A DNA stretch of 64,000 nt from Candidatus Coprenecus pullistercoris (GCA_019116965.1 DXAT01000050.1:1-64000); one strand, 5' to 3'. Counted from the first letter of the stretch, positions 33,852 through 43,706 are shown. Program-made: numbers and translations. Notes: generated by a model not told the origin, from the sequence alone.

Positions 33852-36317
33852 ATGAATATATCGTATAACTGGCTGAAAGAGTATGTCTCTTTCGATCTGT
33901 CGCCTGAGAAAGTAGCGGACATACTGACTTTTATCGGGCTTGAAGTGGAGGAAATGAGTACGGTGGAGGATATTCCCGGGGGACTGGAGGGCGTGGTCGT
34001 GGGCCATGTGCTCGAATGTGTGCCTCATCCGGACTCGGATCATCTGCATGTGACGAAGGTACTTACCGCAGATGGCGCCGAGCCCCTGCAGGTGGTGTGC
34101 GGAGCTCCTAATGTGGCTGCCGGACAGAAGGTGCTGCTGGCTACGGTCGGTACATCTCTGCCTGCGCCCGACGGCACTAAGATAAAAATCAAGAAATCCA
34201 AGATACGCGGAGTGGAGTCCTTCGGCATGATTTGCGCCGAGGACGAGTTGGGAATCGGTGCATCCCATGACGGAATCATGGTGCTTCCGCAGGATGCCGC
34301 AGTCGGAATGCCGGCAAGGGAATACCTGCATCTTGGCTGCGATACTGTATTTACTATAGGACTTACGCCCAACAGGGTGGACGGAGCCTCGCATATAGGT
34401 GTGGCCCGAGACCTGTCGGCATATCTGCGTCTCAACGGTCTTGGCGGAGAGATGACTCTGCCCGATGTATCCGCTTTCAAGGAGGGTGAGGGCGAGTCCA
34501 TACCGGTGGAGGTGCTCAGTCACGACGGGGCGCCAAGATATATGGGTGTGACGATGACGGATGTCAAGGTGGCTCCTTCGCCGGAGTGGCTGCAGAAGAA
34601 GCTGCTGGCAGTGGGTCTGCGTCCCATCAACAATGTCGTGGATATCACCAACTTTGTGCTGATTGAAGTGGGCCAGCCGCTTCATGCCTTCGATGCTTCC
34701 AGGATTTCCGGCGGAAAAGTGGTTGTACGCAGGGCAGCCGAGGGGGACAAGTTCGTGACTCTCGACGGTGTCGAGCGTACTCTGTCCTCGCAGGACCTGA
34801 TGATATGCAATGCCGAAAGGCCCATGTGCATCGCAGGAGTGTTCGGAGGACTTGAGTCCGGAATCACGGATGCGACTACATCTGTATTCATCGAGAGCGC
34901 GTATTTCAATCCTACATCTATCCGCAAGACTTCCAAGAGGCTGGGGATCAAGACGGATGCTTCGTTCCGCTATGAGCGTGGGGCGGATCCTCAGATAGTG
35001 CCTTATGCGGCTGCAAGGGCGGCTCTGCTGATGCAGGAGCTGGCCGGAGCCAAGGTCGTGGGAAAAGTAAGGGAAGTCTATCCGGAGAAGATCGAGCGCA
35101 GGCGTGTAAGTCTGGACTTTGCCCGCATGGAGTCCTTGATGGGCAAGAAAATAGGCTCTGAGACGATACTCAATATACTGAGGTATATGGATTTCGGCAT
35201 AGTGTCCTCGGACGGGAACGGGGCAGAGGTAACCGTACCCTCATTTAAGGTGGATGTCTATCGTGAATGCGATGTGGTGGAGGAAGTGCTCCGTATATAC
35301 GGCTATGACAATATCGAGCTGCCTGACCATATAGTGTCCTCGTATGACAATACCCCCAATCCCGATCCCGAGACAGTCAGGGTAAAGGCCTGCGATCTCC
35401 TTGCTGCCAACGGTTTCATGGAATGCATGAACAATTCCCTGACCAAAGCCGACTATTACACCGGCCTGAAAACTTACCCCAAGGAAGCTCTTCCTATGGT
35501 GCTCAATCCTCTCAGCTCTGATCTGAACGCCATGCGTCAGACATTGCTGTTCAGCGGCCTTGAGGTGATAGCGCACAATCTCAACCGTCAGGCCGGAGAC
35601 ATGAAACTGTTCGAGGTGGGTAATGTATACCGCTATGAGCCGAAGGGAGACGGAGATCCCGTCAACAATCTGGCTTCTTATTCTGAGAGAATGCACCTGG
35701 CCATGTTTATGGTGGGCAAGGGTACCCAGTACTGGAGGAATTCCGTGGGAGCAGGGCATTTCTTTACCTTGAAAGGATATGTGGAACTGCTGCTGAGGCG
35801 TCTGGGTACGGATATTTACAGCCTGGACTGCGAGCCTGCACCGTCAGACCTGTTCTCGGAGGGACTGGTTTACAGGATACCTGCCTCTGGCAAGGTGGTT
35901 GCAATGCTTGGTACTGTTGCCCATGCCCGCCTGCGTCAGTTCGACATCAAGCAGCCGGTATTCGCAGCCGAGATAGACTGGACGCTTCTGCTGAAGCATT
36001 ACCTCAAGACCAGGGTGCTGTATAAGGAGCTGCCTCTGTATCCCGAAGTCAAGAGAGACCTGGCCCTTCTGCTCGATGAGAATGTAACTTTCGCAGAGAT
36101 CCGCAAGGCTGCTTTCAGTGCCGAGAGGAAGCTCCTGCGTAAGGTGGTGCTTTTCGATGTGTACCGTGGAGACAAGATACCTGCCGGCAAGAAGCAGTAT
36201 GCTGTCAGCCTGACACTTCAGGATTATGACAAGACATTGACGGATAAGGCGGTGGAACAGTCCGTGAAGCGTATATTCGATTCTCTCGCCCATCAGTTCG
36301 GAGCATCTCTCCGCTGA
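33852..36317 (+). CDS. pheT: Phenylalanine-tRNA ligase beta subunit
   Basis: Beta chain of the alpha2-beta2 phenylalanyl-tRNA synthetase. N-terminal tRNA-binding domain (about 40-155), B3/B4 editing domain (GVTMTDVKVAPSPEWLQKKL, HAFDASRI), B5 domain, catalytic-like core (VEEVLRIYGYDNIEL) and C-terminal anticodon-binding domain (YPEVKRDLALLLDENVTFAEI, broken). Length 821 is typical of the phylum. The pheS gene is not adjacent. Follows ftsY by 12 bases and ends at the terminator at 36340. Confidence 0.97.
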   Translation: MNISYNWLKEYVSFDLSPEKVADILTFIGLEVEEMSTVEDIPGGLEGVVVGHVLECVPHPDSDHLHVTKVLTADGAEPLQVVCGAPNVAAGQKVLLATVGTSLPAPDGTKIKIKKSKIRGVESFGMICAEDELGIGASHDGIMVLPQDAAVGMPAREYLHLGCDTVFTIGLTPNRVDGASHIGVARDLSAYLRLNGLGGEMTLPDVSAFKEGEGESIPVEVLSHDGAPRYMGVTMTDVKVAPSPEWLQKKLLAVGLRPINNVVDITNFVLIEVGQPLHAFDASRISGGKVVVRRAAEGDKFVTLDGVERTLSSQDLMICNAERPMCIAGVFGGLESGITDATTSVFIESAYFNPTSIRKTSKRLGIKTDASFRYERGADPQIVPYAAARAALLMQELAGAKVVGKVREVYPEKIERRRVSLDFARMESLMGKKIGSETILNILRYMDFGIVSSDGNGAEVTVPSFKVDVYRECDVVEEVLRIYGYDNIELPDHIVSSYDNTPNPDPETVRVKACDLLAANGFMECMNNSLTKADYYTGLKTYPKEALPMVLNPLSSDLNAMRQTLLFSGLEVIAHNLNRQAGDMKLFEVGNVYRYEPKGDGDPVNNLASYSERMHLAMFMVGKGTQYWRNSVGAGHFFTLKGYVELLLRRLGTDIYSLDCEPAPSDLFSEGLVYRIPASGKVVAMLGTVAHARLRQFDIKQPVFAAEIDWTLLLKHYLKTRVLYKELPLYPEVKRDLALLLDENVTFAEIRKAAFSAERKLLRKVVLFDVYRGDKIPAGKKQYAVSLTLQDYDKTLTDKAVEQSVKRIFDSLAHQFGASLR

Positions 36318-36339
36318 CGGACGGAACATGTGAGGATAT

Positions 36340-36375
36340 AAAAAATCTCCTATTGAATTCAATAGGAGATTTTTT
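36340..36375. terminator. Bidirectional terminator between pheT and the V-ATPase operon
   Basis: A perfect 36-base palindrome: AAAAAATCTCCTATTGAA at 36340-36357 and its exact complement to 36375. The T-run on each strand makes it a terminator for both convergent units. Confidence 0.9.
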
Positions 36376-36393
36376 ATATATGCCTGTCTGTGT

Positions 36394-36855
36394 TTACGGC
36401 AGTGCGAGGAAGGCGCAGGCAAACGAGAGGATGGCGTAGAGCTCGGGGAATACGGCGAGAATCATGGTCTTGGAGAATACATCGTTGCCGTTGGACATCT
36501 CGTTGATACCGTTGCTGACGAGGCTGGCCTGTTTGACTGCGGACCAGAGACCTACGAAACCTACTGCCAGACCGGCGGCGCACATACCCAGTCCCTGATT
36601 CAGTGTGAGGGCCTGACCTGCTGCCTCCATGTCACCGAGGCTGCTTAACATAAGGAAGAACGCTGCGAATCCGTACAGTCCCTGTGTAGAGGGAAGCACG
36701 CAAAGAAGCATGGATTTACCGAATATCTCGGATCTCTTCTTGAGAGCGGCGATGGTAGTGTTGCCGCCCATTGTTACGCCGATGGCACTTCCTATGCACG
36801 ACAGGGTGAGCATGACTGCCATACCGACATAAGCGATAATCAAAGGTGTTGACAT
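36394..36855 (-). CDS. ntpK: V-type ATP synthase subunit K (rotor ring), sodium-type
   Basis: Duplicated 16-kDa rotor subunit with four helices in 153 residues. The second hairpin carries the ion-binding E138 (FPELYAIL) while the first has Gln instead of a carboxylate. L54, T57 and Q58 (LPSTQG), Q109 (VKQAS) and E138 correspond to the Leu61, Thr64, Gln65, Gln110, Glu139 Na+ ligands described for Enterococcus hirae NtpK, with the same 29-residue Q-to-E spacing. This predicts Na+ rather than H+ coupling. Last gene of the operon, 14 bases after ntpI. Confidence 0.93.
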   Translation of the reverse strand: MSTPLIIAYVGMAVMLTLSCIGSAIGVTMGGNTTIAALKKRSEIFGKSMLLCVLPSTQGLYGFAAFFLMLSSLGDMEAAGQALTLNQGLGMCAAGLAVGFVGLWSAVKQASLVSNGINEMSNGNDVFSKTMILAVFPELYAILSFACAFLALP

Positions 36856-36869
36856 AGTTTTGAAATGAT

Positions 36870-38678
36870 TTATTTGTTATTACTATATGATTTCAATGGT
36901 TTGAATGCCCTTCCGCCTCCCTCGAAGCCTACATTCTTGTAGAATTCGACGAAAGTCAGACGGACCGGGTGAACGAAAGCACCGAGGCACGAGAGCAGCA
37001 TCACTGCTATATGTCCTATGATCAGGAATATGACGGTGATAACCCATCCTATATAGGGTATGCCGGACAGACTCATGCCGATGGAGTTGATGACCAGTGC
37101 GAGGATACCGCCTGTGGTTCCGAGTCCGAACAGACGGATGTAGGAGAGCATGTCTCCGAATACGCCCGTAATGTCATAAAGAGAGACTATGCCCTTGAAC
37201 GGGCGCAGCAGGAACATCTTTGCCGGTTTGCTGCAGAACAGTATCAGCACGAGCCCTCCGTATAGGAGAATCATGGACGGTATTTGCGGCAGCAGCTTAT
37301 GTCCGAGCTGACTGCCTGCGTAGGCGCAGGAGGCCCATATGATGAACATGCACCATCCAATCTCGGTGAGAGCCTCGTCCCATCTGCGGCGGCTGAATGC
37401 GAATACTGCTTTGATCATCCTTGCGAACACTATCTGGAACAGACCGAAGATAATCGCGAACCAGAACATCTGCAGGTCGTTGAAGAACATCCCCTTGATG
37501 TTGTCCGGCATGGACGGGAAAAGGTCGTACAGCTTCATTCCGAAGAATGTGCCCGAGATGAGCGGCATGATGATGGAGCCTATGCCGAGCCATACTATCA
37601 GTTTGCCGTATGCACGGTATTTGGGAGAAACCATGGATGCAGCGAGTCCGGCAAGCACTAATATGAGGCCGTAGCCCATGTCTCCGAGGCAGAAGCCGAA
37701 GAAGAGCATGTAGAACGGAGCGAAATACGGAGTCAGGTCCAGCTCGTTGTAGTTGGGCAGCTCGTACAGGCCGCCGACGGGCTCGAACAGACGGGCGAAC
37801 CAGTTGTTCCGCAACTTGATAGGAGGATTGTCCTCCACTTTGGCAGCCTCGGCTGCATAGTAGGCGCTGCTTGTATCGAGATATTCCCTTACCTTGGCGT
37901 CATCCTCAGTAGGTGCGAATCCTTCCACCACGCTGATGCTGCCCTCGCCCTCCTTGAGAGTGGAACTTTCGGCATAGTGCAGGTCAAGTGTGGCGAAGGT
38001 CTTTTCGGCCAGCTCGTCCAGTTCTCCGGTACGGCCGGCGAAACCGACGGCATCCTCAAGCAGGCTCTCAGCCTCGGCTTTCATGGCGTTGATCCCGGCA
38101 AGGACTTCCTTTGCGGGACGGGAAGGGAACTGGGCCTCCTCCTGAACGGGGAAACTGAAATCCTCACCGGTGCGGGACAGTACGACGAACCGTTTCCGGC
38201 CTCCGGTGTCGTTAAGCATCCATATAGGATATTCCTCCTCCCACTGCTGTTTATAGGATTTGTCGCTGACGCAGTAGAAGTGGGGGACAAGTCCTGCGTT
38301 TCTCAGTCTTGAGAGGTCAGCCTGGGAGAAATCCCCCCATGGCAGGCTTGCGCTGTACTCTTTCTCAAGTACAGGAATGCTCTGGGATATCTCCTCCCGT
38401 CTGCTGATATTCTCTTCAACGGCGCGGAGCAGTCTTTCTTCCGTAAGTTCCGGATGATTGGCCGGCTTTGCACCGGGGTCTTTCTTCATGAGGTTGTCGA
38501 GGGCTGTCACTGCGTCCCTGCAGCGTACGATGAGCGATGCCATCTGCTTGGACTCTTCATCGTCGTTGACCGTGGAACGGGTGATGTCCACCATCCCGAG
38601 ATTTTGGATGCCGTACATGAAACCGCTGAGGTCTCCGGACAGGACAATCATGGAGTATTTGGTCATTTTCGTAATCAT
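36870..38678 (-). CDS. ntpI: V-type ATP synthase subunit I (a-type stator)
   Basis: 602-residue stator subunit: N-terminal cytoplasmic coiled-coil half (to about residue 300) and a C-terminal membrane half with about seven helices (FYMLFFGFCLGDMGYGLIL, GIGSIIMPLISGTFFGMKLY, YIRLFGLGTTGGILA). The essential arginine of the half-channels is likely in the SYIRLFGLG segment. Overlaps ntpD by four bases. Confidence 0.95.
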   Translation of the reverse strand: MITKMTKYSMIVLSGDLSGFMYGIQNLGMVDITRSTVNDDEESKQMASLIVRCRDAVTALDNLMKKDPGAKPANHPELTEERLLRAVEENISRREEISQSIPVLEKEYSASLPWGDFSQADLSRLRNAGLVPHFYCVSDKSYKQQWEEEYPIWMLNDTGGRKRFVVLSRTGEDFSFPVQEEAQFPSRPAKEVLAGINAMKAEAESLLEDAVGFAGRTGELDELAEKTFATLDLHYAESSTLKEGEGSISVVEGFAPTEDDAKVREYLDTSSAYYAAEAAKVEDNPPIKLRNNWFARLFEPVGGLYELPNYNELDLTPYFAPFYMLFFGFCLGDMGYGLILVLAGLAASMVSPKYRAYGKLIVWLGIGSIIMPLISGTFFGMKLYDLFPSMPDNIKGMFFNDLQMFWFAIIFGLFQIVFARMIKAVFAFSRRRWDEALTEIGWCMFIIWASCAYAGSQLGHKLLPQIPSMILLYGGLVLILFCSKPAKMFLLRPFKGIVSLYDITGVFGDMLSYIRLFGLGTTGGILALVINSIGMSLSGIPYIGWVITVIFLIIGHIAVMLLSCLGAFVHPVRLTFVEFYKNVGFEGGGRAFKPLKSYSNNK

Positions 38679-39283
38679 CGCGCTTCCTCCTCCTCTTCTA
38701 AGTTGTGTCTGGTCTTGACTATCTTCTGGGAAGCCTTGGAGAGGTTCTCCTCATCCTCCAGGTATCTCTTGATCTTCAGGATGGCCTCGTGGTAGCCTGG
38801 TATCTGCACCTTCTCATACAGGTTGACTTTCTGAGTGGTCTTCTTGCGCGAGAAGTCCAGGATACGGCTCTTCTCGGAGCAGATTTCGGATTCTATGCCT
38901 ATACGGGCCAGATCCTTGAGTATCTGGACTCCGTCACTGTACCACATGGGCTTGCGGAACAGGTCGAACTCCTTGACATCGTAGATCACATTCTTCAGCT
39001 CTGGAATCCGGACTCCGGCGAACTTGGCTGTCTCCAGTTCCACATCCCTGACGGAAATCAGTCCGGGTTCGAATTCGTTCCACAGACCTGACAGATAGTT
39101 GTATCTGTCAAGAGATGAGGCCAACTCCTCCAACAGCTCGTCGGAACGCTTCTTGGCCTTCTTGACCTCCAGCCGCAGGGCCGCCTCCTTGTTCTTAAGG
39201 GTTGGCAGGGCGCGTGTACGGACTTTCAGCTGCTTGCCGAGCTCGTTCAGCGATGTCTTGTTGTATTGGAATTTTATAGCCAT
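38675..39283 (-). CDS. ntpD: V-type ATP synthase subunit D (central stalk)
   Basis: Central rotor stalk, a long antiparallel coiled coil of 202 residues: IKFQYNKTSLNELGKQLKVR at the N-terminus, leucine/lysine-rich heptads, and a C-terminal helix with RRLKV-type spacing replaced by KTRHNLEEEEEAR. It couples the A/B hexamer to the K ring. Six bases after ntpB. Confidence 0.93.
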   Translation of the reverse strand: MAIKFQYNKTSLNELGKQLKVRTRALPTLKNKEAALRLEVKKAKKRSDELLEELASSLDRYNYLSGLWNEFEPGLISVRDVELETAKFAGVRIPELKNVIYDVKEFDLFRKPMWYSDGVQILKDLARIGIESEICSEKSRILDFSRKKTTQKVNLYEKVQIPGYHEAILKIKRYLEDEENLSKASQKIVKTRHNLEEEEEAR

Positions 39284-39289
39284 TGTGCC

Positions 39290-40618
39290 TTATGCTTCTT
39301 TTTCTTTCCAGTATTTCTGTATCAGGGCTTCCTTGATGCCTGTCTCGGCCTTTGTGAAATACTTGCCGAACAGCTCCCATGCGGTGTCGAGCATCCTGTC
39401 TATAGGAATGTTGACATCGATGGCAAGCAGGCGGGTGGAGTATTCCTTGGCGAACTCGAGGCAGCGGTTGTCGTAGTCGCTCAGGTCGAAGCCGTTCTCC
39501 AGCTTGGTCTTGGCGTTGGCGGCGTCGGCGTAGAGGCGGACAGCCGTGTTCATCACCTGGTTGTGGTCTTCGCGGGTCTTCTTTCCGATAACTAACTGTT
39601 TCAGACGGGACAGTGAGCGGAACGGATCCACGATGACCTTGCCGGTATCGCTGTCAAGACGCAGGAATAGCTGACCTTCGGTGATGTATCCGGTGTTGTC
39701 CGGGATGGCGTGGGTGATGTCCCCGTCGTTGAGGGTAGTCACCGCTATGATGGTGATGGAACCTCCGTCAGGCAACTGTACGGCTTTCTCGTAGATCTTC
39801 GCGAGGTCCGAGTACAGCGAGCCGGGCATGGAGTCCTTGGACGGAATCTGGTCCATACGGTTGCTCACGATGGAGAGCGCGTCGGCGTAGAGGGTCATGT
39901 CGGTCAGCAGCACGAGCACCTTCTCGTTCTTGTCCACGGCGAAATACTCGGCTGCGGTAAGGGCCATGTCCGGAATCAGAAGACGCTCTACAGGAGGCTG
40001 CTCCGTCGTGTTGACGAAACTGATGATCTTGCTGAGGGCTCCGGCGTTCTCGAACATGTTCTTGAAGTAGAGGTAGTCGTCGTTGGTGAGACCCATTCCG
40101 CCGAGGATGATTTTGTCCACATCGGCTCTGAGGGCCACCATCGCCATTACCTGGTTGTACGGCTGGTCAGGGTCGGCGAAGAACGGTATCTTCTGGCCGG
40201 AGACCAGGGTGTTGTTGAGGTCGATGCCGGCGATACCGGTTGGAATCAGCTGCGATGGTTGTTTTCTCTTATACGGATTGACAGAAGGACCTCCGATGAA
40301 CCGGCGTTCTCCCTCTACCTCCGGACCGCCGTCGATGGGCCGTCCGTATGCGTTGAAGAACCGGCCTGCAAGCTCGTCGCTGACATTGAGGGCCGGGGGT
40401 TCTCCGAAGAATGTTACCTCCGCGTCGGTAGGAATGCCCTCGGTGCCCTCGAATACCTGCAGTGTGACGCTGTCATCCTTGATTTTCACGACCTGAGCCA
40501 GACGGCCGCCCACAGTGGCGAGCTCATCGTTGGACACACCCTGTGCCCGGAGCGTCACAGTCGCCTTGGTTATGGCTTCCAGCTGGGTATATATTCTCTG
40601 AAATGCTCTATTTGTCAT
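39290..40618 (-). CDS. ntpB: V-type ATP synthase subunit B (regulatory, non-catalytic)
   Basis: 442-residue non-catalytic subunit of the A3B3 head. It lacks a P-loop; the corresponding region reads LIPTGIAGIDLNNTLVSGQK. Conserved LLTDMTLYADAL, PSKDSMPGSLYSDLAKIYEKA (broken) and the VTTLNDGDITHAIPDNTGYI stretch, including the arginine-finger region LSRLKQLVIG. Overlaps ntpA by 11 bases. Confidence 0.96.
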   Translation of the reverse strand: MTNRAFQRIYTQLEAITKATVTLRAQGVSNDELATVGGRLAQVVKIKDDSVTLQVFEGTEGIPTDAEVTFFGEPPALNVSDELAGRFFNAYGRPIDGGPEVEGERRFIGGPSVNPYKRKQPSQLIPTGIAGIDLNNTLVSGQKIPFFADPDQPYNQVMAMVALRADVDKIILGGMGLTNDDYLYFKNMFENAGALSKIISFVNTTEQPPVERLLIPDMALTAAEYFAVDKNEKVLVLLTDMTLYADALSIVSNRMDQIPSKDSMPGSLYSDLAKIYEKAVQLPDGGSITIIAVTTLNDGDITHAIPDNTGYITEGQLFLRLDSDTGKVIVDPFRSLSRLKQLVIGKKTREDHNQVMNTAVRLYADAANAKTKLENGFDLSDYDNRCLEFAKEYSTRLLAIDVNIPIDRMLDTAWELFGKYFTKAETGIKEALIQKYWKEKEA

Positions 40619-42368
40619 GGCTGATGAATTTGTTGATCTGATCGAGGTATTTGTTGAAACTTTCGCTCTTGAATTCGGAGTAGTTCATCTGTCTGAAGAT
40701 GTTGATGATCTCCTTGTACCAGTTGGAGCACTCCTCGAAGGTCTCGAAATCATGCTCGGTGTTGCAGACTTCCAGTACTTTCGCGAGCATGAATTTCTGT
40801 CTCTCCAAGGAGCATGAGGCGTCTATCCTGTCGAAGGCGTCCTGCTGCAGGATGATGTAGTCTATCAGCTCGGACTTCCAGTAACGCTCGTGATAGCTTA
40901 CGGGCACTCCGTCATCACCGAGGATGTTGATCTGCTCGAAGGCCTCTTTTCCTCTGAGTACAAGAGTCTTGGCTTTCATGACCATGTCAACCCATCCGGG
41001 AGCCACTTTCTCGTTGAGGAATGATACGATCTCGGGGTATTCAAGGTATTTGGAGTAGGAGTCGATGGGATCGACAGCCGGGTAGCGTTTCTTGTCAGCG
41101 CGGTTCTGCGAGAGGGCGTAGAAACAGCGGGCGGCTTTCTTGGTGGACTCGGTTACCGGCTCCTTGAGGTTACCTCCGGCAGGGGATACGGTACCGATGA
41201 ATGTGACGGAGCCGGTCTGTCCGTTGTTGAGGGTAACCACTCCGGCGCGGGCGTAGAAGTTGGAGATGGTGGACGAGAGGTCCACGGGGAAAGCATCTGC
41301 ACCGGGAAGTTCCTCCATACGGTTACTCATCTCTCTAAGTGCCTGAGCCCAACGGGAAGTAGAGTCGGCCAGCAGCAGTACTTTCAGCCCCATCGACCTA
41401 TAGTATTCGCAGATGGTCATGGCCGTATAGACCGATGCCTCACGGGCGGCCACAGGCATGTTCGAGGTGTTGCAGACTATGGTGGTTCTCTCCATGAGCG
41501 AGCGTCCGGTGCGCGGGTCTACCAGCTCGGGGAACTCGGTGAAGATCTCCACGACCTCGTTGGCGCGCTCTCCGCAGGCGGCCATCACTATCACATCTGC
41601 CTCGCCCTGCTTTGCGATGGCATGCTGGAGTACGGTCTTGCCGCAGCCGAAAGGACCGGGAATGAATCCTGTACCTCCCTCGGCTATGGGATTGAATGTG
41701 TCGATGCACCTGACACCGGTCTCCATTATGCGCCATGGACGCGGCTTCTCTTTGTATGCGTCTATGGCCACTTTTACCGGCCATTTCTGTATCATGGATA
41801 CATTGTGCTCGTCTCCGGTGCCGTCGGTAAGGACTGCGATGGTGTCGCAGGCCTTGTATGTACCGGCCGGAACAATGGATTTGACCGTGTATGTCCCTTC
41901 GAATGAGAAAGGCACCATTATCTTGTGGGGCAGCCAGCCTTCCTTGACCTCTCCGAGCCAGTCGGCGGCCCTGACCTCGTCTCCGGCTTTGGCTATGGGT
42001 GTGAAATCCCATTCTCTGTTCCCGTCAATGGGAGCCGTGTACTCGCCACGCTTGAGGAATACTCCTTCCATCGTGGCGAGGTTGTTCTGCAGTCCGTCGT
42101 AATTGCTTGACAGCAGACCGGGCCCGAGCGTGGCCTCAAGCATGTGGCCCTGGAACTCCACGGTGTCTCCGCACCGCAGTCCCCTGGTGCTCTCGTATAC
42201 CTGTACGGATGCCCTTTTGCCTGTCACCTTGATGACCTCGGCCATGAGCCTCGCGTCCCCGAGCTTTATATAGCAGATCTCGTTTTGCGAGACGGGACCG
42301 TTGACCTCCACTGTGACGAGGTTGGATATGATACCCGTAACTTTGCCTGTAGTATGTTTAGTGTCCAT
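40608..42368 (-). CDS. ntpA: V-type ATP synthase subunit A (catalytic)
   Basis: 586-residue catalytic subunit with P-loop GPFGCGKTV, the non-homologous bulge region around residues 110-190, AACGERANEVVE, LLADSTSRWAQALREMSNRM and TGSVTFIGTVSPAGG. Hydrolyses or makes ATP at the A-B interface. First of the large head subunits in the operon, 15 bases after the DUF2764 gene. Confidence 0.97.
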   Translation of the reverse strand: MDTKHTTGKVTGIISNLVTVEVNGPVSQNEICYIKLGDARLMAEVIKVTGKRASVQVYESTRGLRCGDTVEFQGHMLEATLGPGLLSSNYDGLQNNLATMEGVFLKRGEYTAPIDGNREWDFTPIAKAGDEVRAADWLGEVKEGWLPHKIMVPFSFEGTYTVKSIVPAGTYKACDTIAVLTDGTGDEHNVSMIQKWPVKVAIDAYKEKPRPWRIMETGVRCIDTFNPIAEGGTGFIPGPFGCGKTVLQHAIAKQGEADVIVMAACGERANEVVEIFTEFPELVDPRTGRSLMERTTIVCNTSNMPVAAREASVYTAMTICEYYRSMGLKVLLLADSTSRWAQALREMSNRMEELPGADAFPVDLSSTISNFYARAGVVTLNNGQTGSVTFIGTVSPAGGNLKEPVTESTKKAARCFYALSQNRADKKRYPAVDPIDSYSKYLEYPEIVSFLNEKVAPGWVDMVMKAKTLVLRGKEAFEQINILGDDGVPVSYHERYWKSELIDYIILQQDAFDRIDASCSLERQKFMLAKVLEVCNTEHDFETFEECSNWYKEIINIFRQMNYSEFKSESFNKYLDQINKFISHDK

Positions 42369-42383
42369 ATAGAGATTATTGTA

Positions 42384-42974
42384 TTATCTGAAATCAGTTC
42401 CTTTGAATGTACCTCTTACCTCATCGACATAGAGACGGAAGAGCTCAGCTCCCTTGTCCTTGTCAAGCGAGCTCCATCTGTCCACGATCATACCCTTAGC
42501 CATGAATGCCAGTATGACATCCATGTCGAAGTAATGGAACAGCGTCATCTCCGTGATCCGCTCCCATCTGTAGCGGTCGAGAGAGTGCTCCCTCTCGAAC
42601 AGGTCCCCGTTCTGGAAAACGGGAATAAGCTCCCGGAGCGCTTCTTTTGCAGAATCTGTCTCTCCGACAGTATAGCGGCTGCTGTCTTTCCCGTCCTTCT
42701 CTGCCAAGTATATGGTCTGGGCATTGCGGAGCCGGCGGTCCATGGCGTAGTACGAGCGTATGAATGCGTTGCCCTGGCGCTCAGCCGCTCTGTAAAAATG
42801 AGAGCAAAGACGGCTGCTGTCGGCTCCGAACTCAAGCCAGTCCACATACCGGCGGTCCCTGCGGGAGAGCTGTTCCTTGATGGTAGCAGCTATGTCGCCG
42901 TAGGAGAATGTGCCGGAAGAGAAATCCGGCATAAGCTCGGGCAGACCGGCGATGATATAATGGTAGTTGTTCAT
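42384..42974 (-). CDS. DUF2764 family protein (V-ATPase associated)
   Basis: 196 residues, YHYIIAGLPELMPDFS at the N-terminus, alpha-helical and without membrane segments. It matches the family found between subunits E and A in Chlamydia-type V-ATPase operons, where subunits C, F and G are not identified. It may take the place of subunit C as connector between stalk and ring (inference from position and helical content). Start codon directly follows, and shares a base with, the ntpE stop. Confidence 0.85.
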   Translation of the reverse strand: MNNYHYIIAGLPELMPDFSSGTFSYGDIAATIKEQLSRRDRRYVDWLEFGADSSRLCSHFYRAAERQGNAFIRSYYAMDRRLRNAQTIYLAEKDGKDSSRYTVGETDSAKEALRELIPVFQNGDLFEREHSLDRYRWERITEMTLFHYFDMDVILAFMAKGMIVDRWSSLDKDKGAELFRLYVDEVRGTFKGTDFR

Positions 42975-43588
42975 TATTTGCCGAATAACAGTTTTCTGGT
43001 CGCGGGTCTGAGGTATTCGGTGAGGATGTTCTCGAAGTCGCCTTCATCGAAACTGATCATATAGCCTCCGTCCTTGGGACCGATCCTGAAACCTCCGCTC
43101 ATCTGTTTGGAGAATGTGACTTCCAGACCTTTGCTCATGGCATCGGAAGCGTTGTCACCGAAGTACCCAAGCAACTCTTTCTGCATGGATGCCGGCAGTA
43201 TGACCTCAAGTGCGGAAGGGGCGGGGTCCGATGCGTTGAATGCCTTTGCAACGGTTGTCACGAGCTCCCTTATCAAGGCGGGATCCTCCATTGTTCTCTT
43301 CATGTCCGGTGAGACAGCCTTTGTGATAATCAGGTTCTCTACCTGCTGACGCACAGCGGATATAGTCTGACCTGCGGCCATCCGTATGTCGTTCTCGACT
43401 TTCTGTCTGAGATCCTCTGCCTCGCGGCGGGCATTTTCGATGATGTTTTCTGCCTCCTTGCGGGCTTCCGAGATGATTCTGTCGGATTCTTTTGCAGCTG
43501 CGGCCTTGAGATCCTCGGCCTCTTTCTTTCCTTTGGACAGACCCTCGTTGTAGAGCTTGTCTGTTAGTTCTTGCAATTTGTTCTGCAT
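42974..43588 (-). CDS. ntpE: V-type ATP synthase subunit E (peripheral stalk)
   Basis: 204-residue peripheral-stalk subunit: a long charged N-terminal helix (KKEAEDLKAAAAKESDRII, EAENIIENARREAEDLRQKV) followed by a globular domain (DGGYMISFDEGDFENILTEY, LRPATRKLLFGK). First gene of the operon; a TAnnTTTG box lies 21 bases upstream. Confidence 0.92.
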   Translation of the reverse strand: MQNKLQELTDKLYNEGLSKGKKEAEDLKAAAAKESDRIISEARKEAENIIENARREAEDLRQKVENDIRMAAGQTISAVRQQVENLIITKAVSPDMKRTMEDPALIRELVTTVAKAFNASDPAPSALEVILPASMQKELLGYFGDNASDAMSKGLEVTFSKQMSGGFRIGPKDGGYMISFDEGDFENILTEYLRPATRKLLFGK

Positions 43589-43608
43589 ACAGTATGTATT
43601 TTATTTTC

Positions 43609-43616
43609 CAAAGTTA
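43609..43616 (-). promoter_or_regulatory. -7 promoter element of the V-ATPase operon
   Basis: TAACTTTG on the minus strand matches TAnnTTTG, 21 bases before the ntpE ATG. No clear TTTG at -33. Confidence 0.5.
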
Positions 43617-43647
43617 GTAAAAACTTTTGTACAAGATATCCGTAAAA

Positions 43648-43679
43648 CAAAAAAAGTGCCGCCCGACGGGCAGCACTTT
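43648..43679 (-). terminator. Terminator of the methylmalonyl-CoA decarboxylase operon
   Basis: On the minus strand AAGTGCTGCCC pairs with GGGCGGCACTT (one G-T pair) around a three-base loop and is followed by a T-run. It lies 28 bases past the oadB/mmdB stop and just upstream of the ntpE promoter. Confidence 0.85.
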
Positions 43680-43706
43680 CAGTTGCAGGTTGGGGTAAGT
43701 CCGTTG

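Noticed and set aside
32826..34685. 619-codon minus-strand frame opposite ftsY and pheT
   Set aside because: Histidine-rich shadow translation spanning two unmistakable genes on the plus strand.
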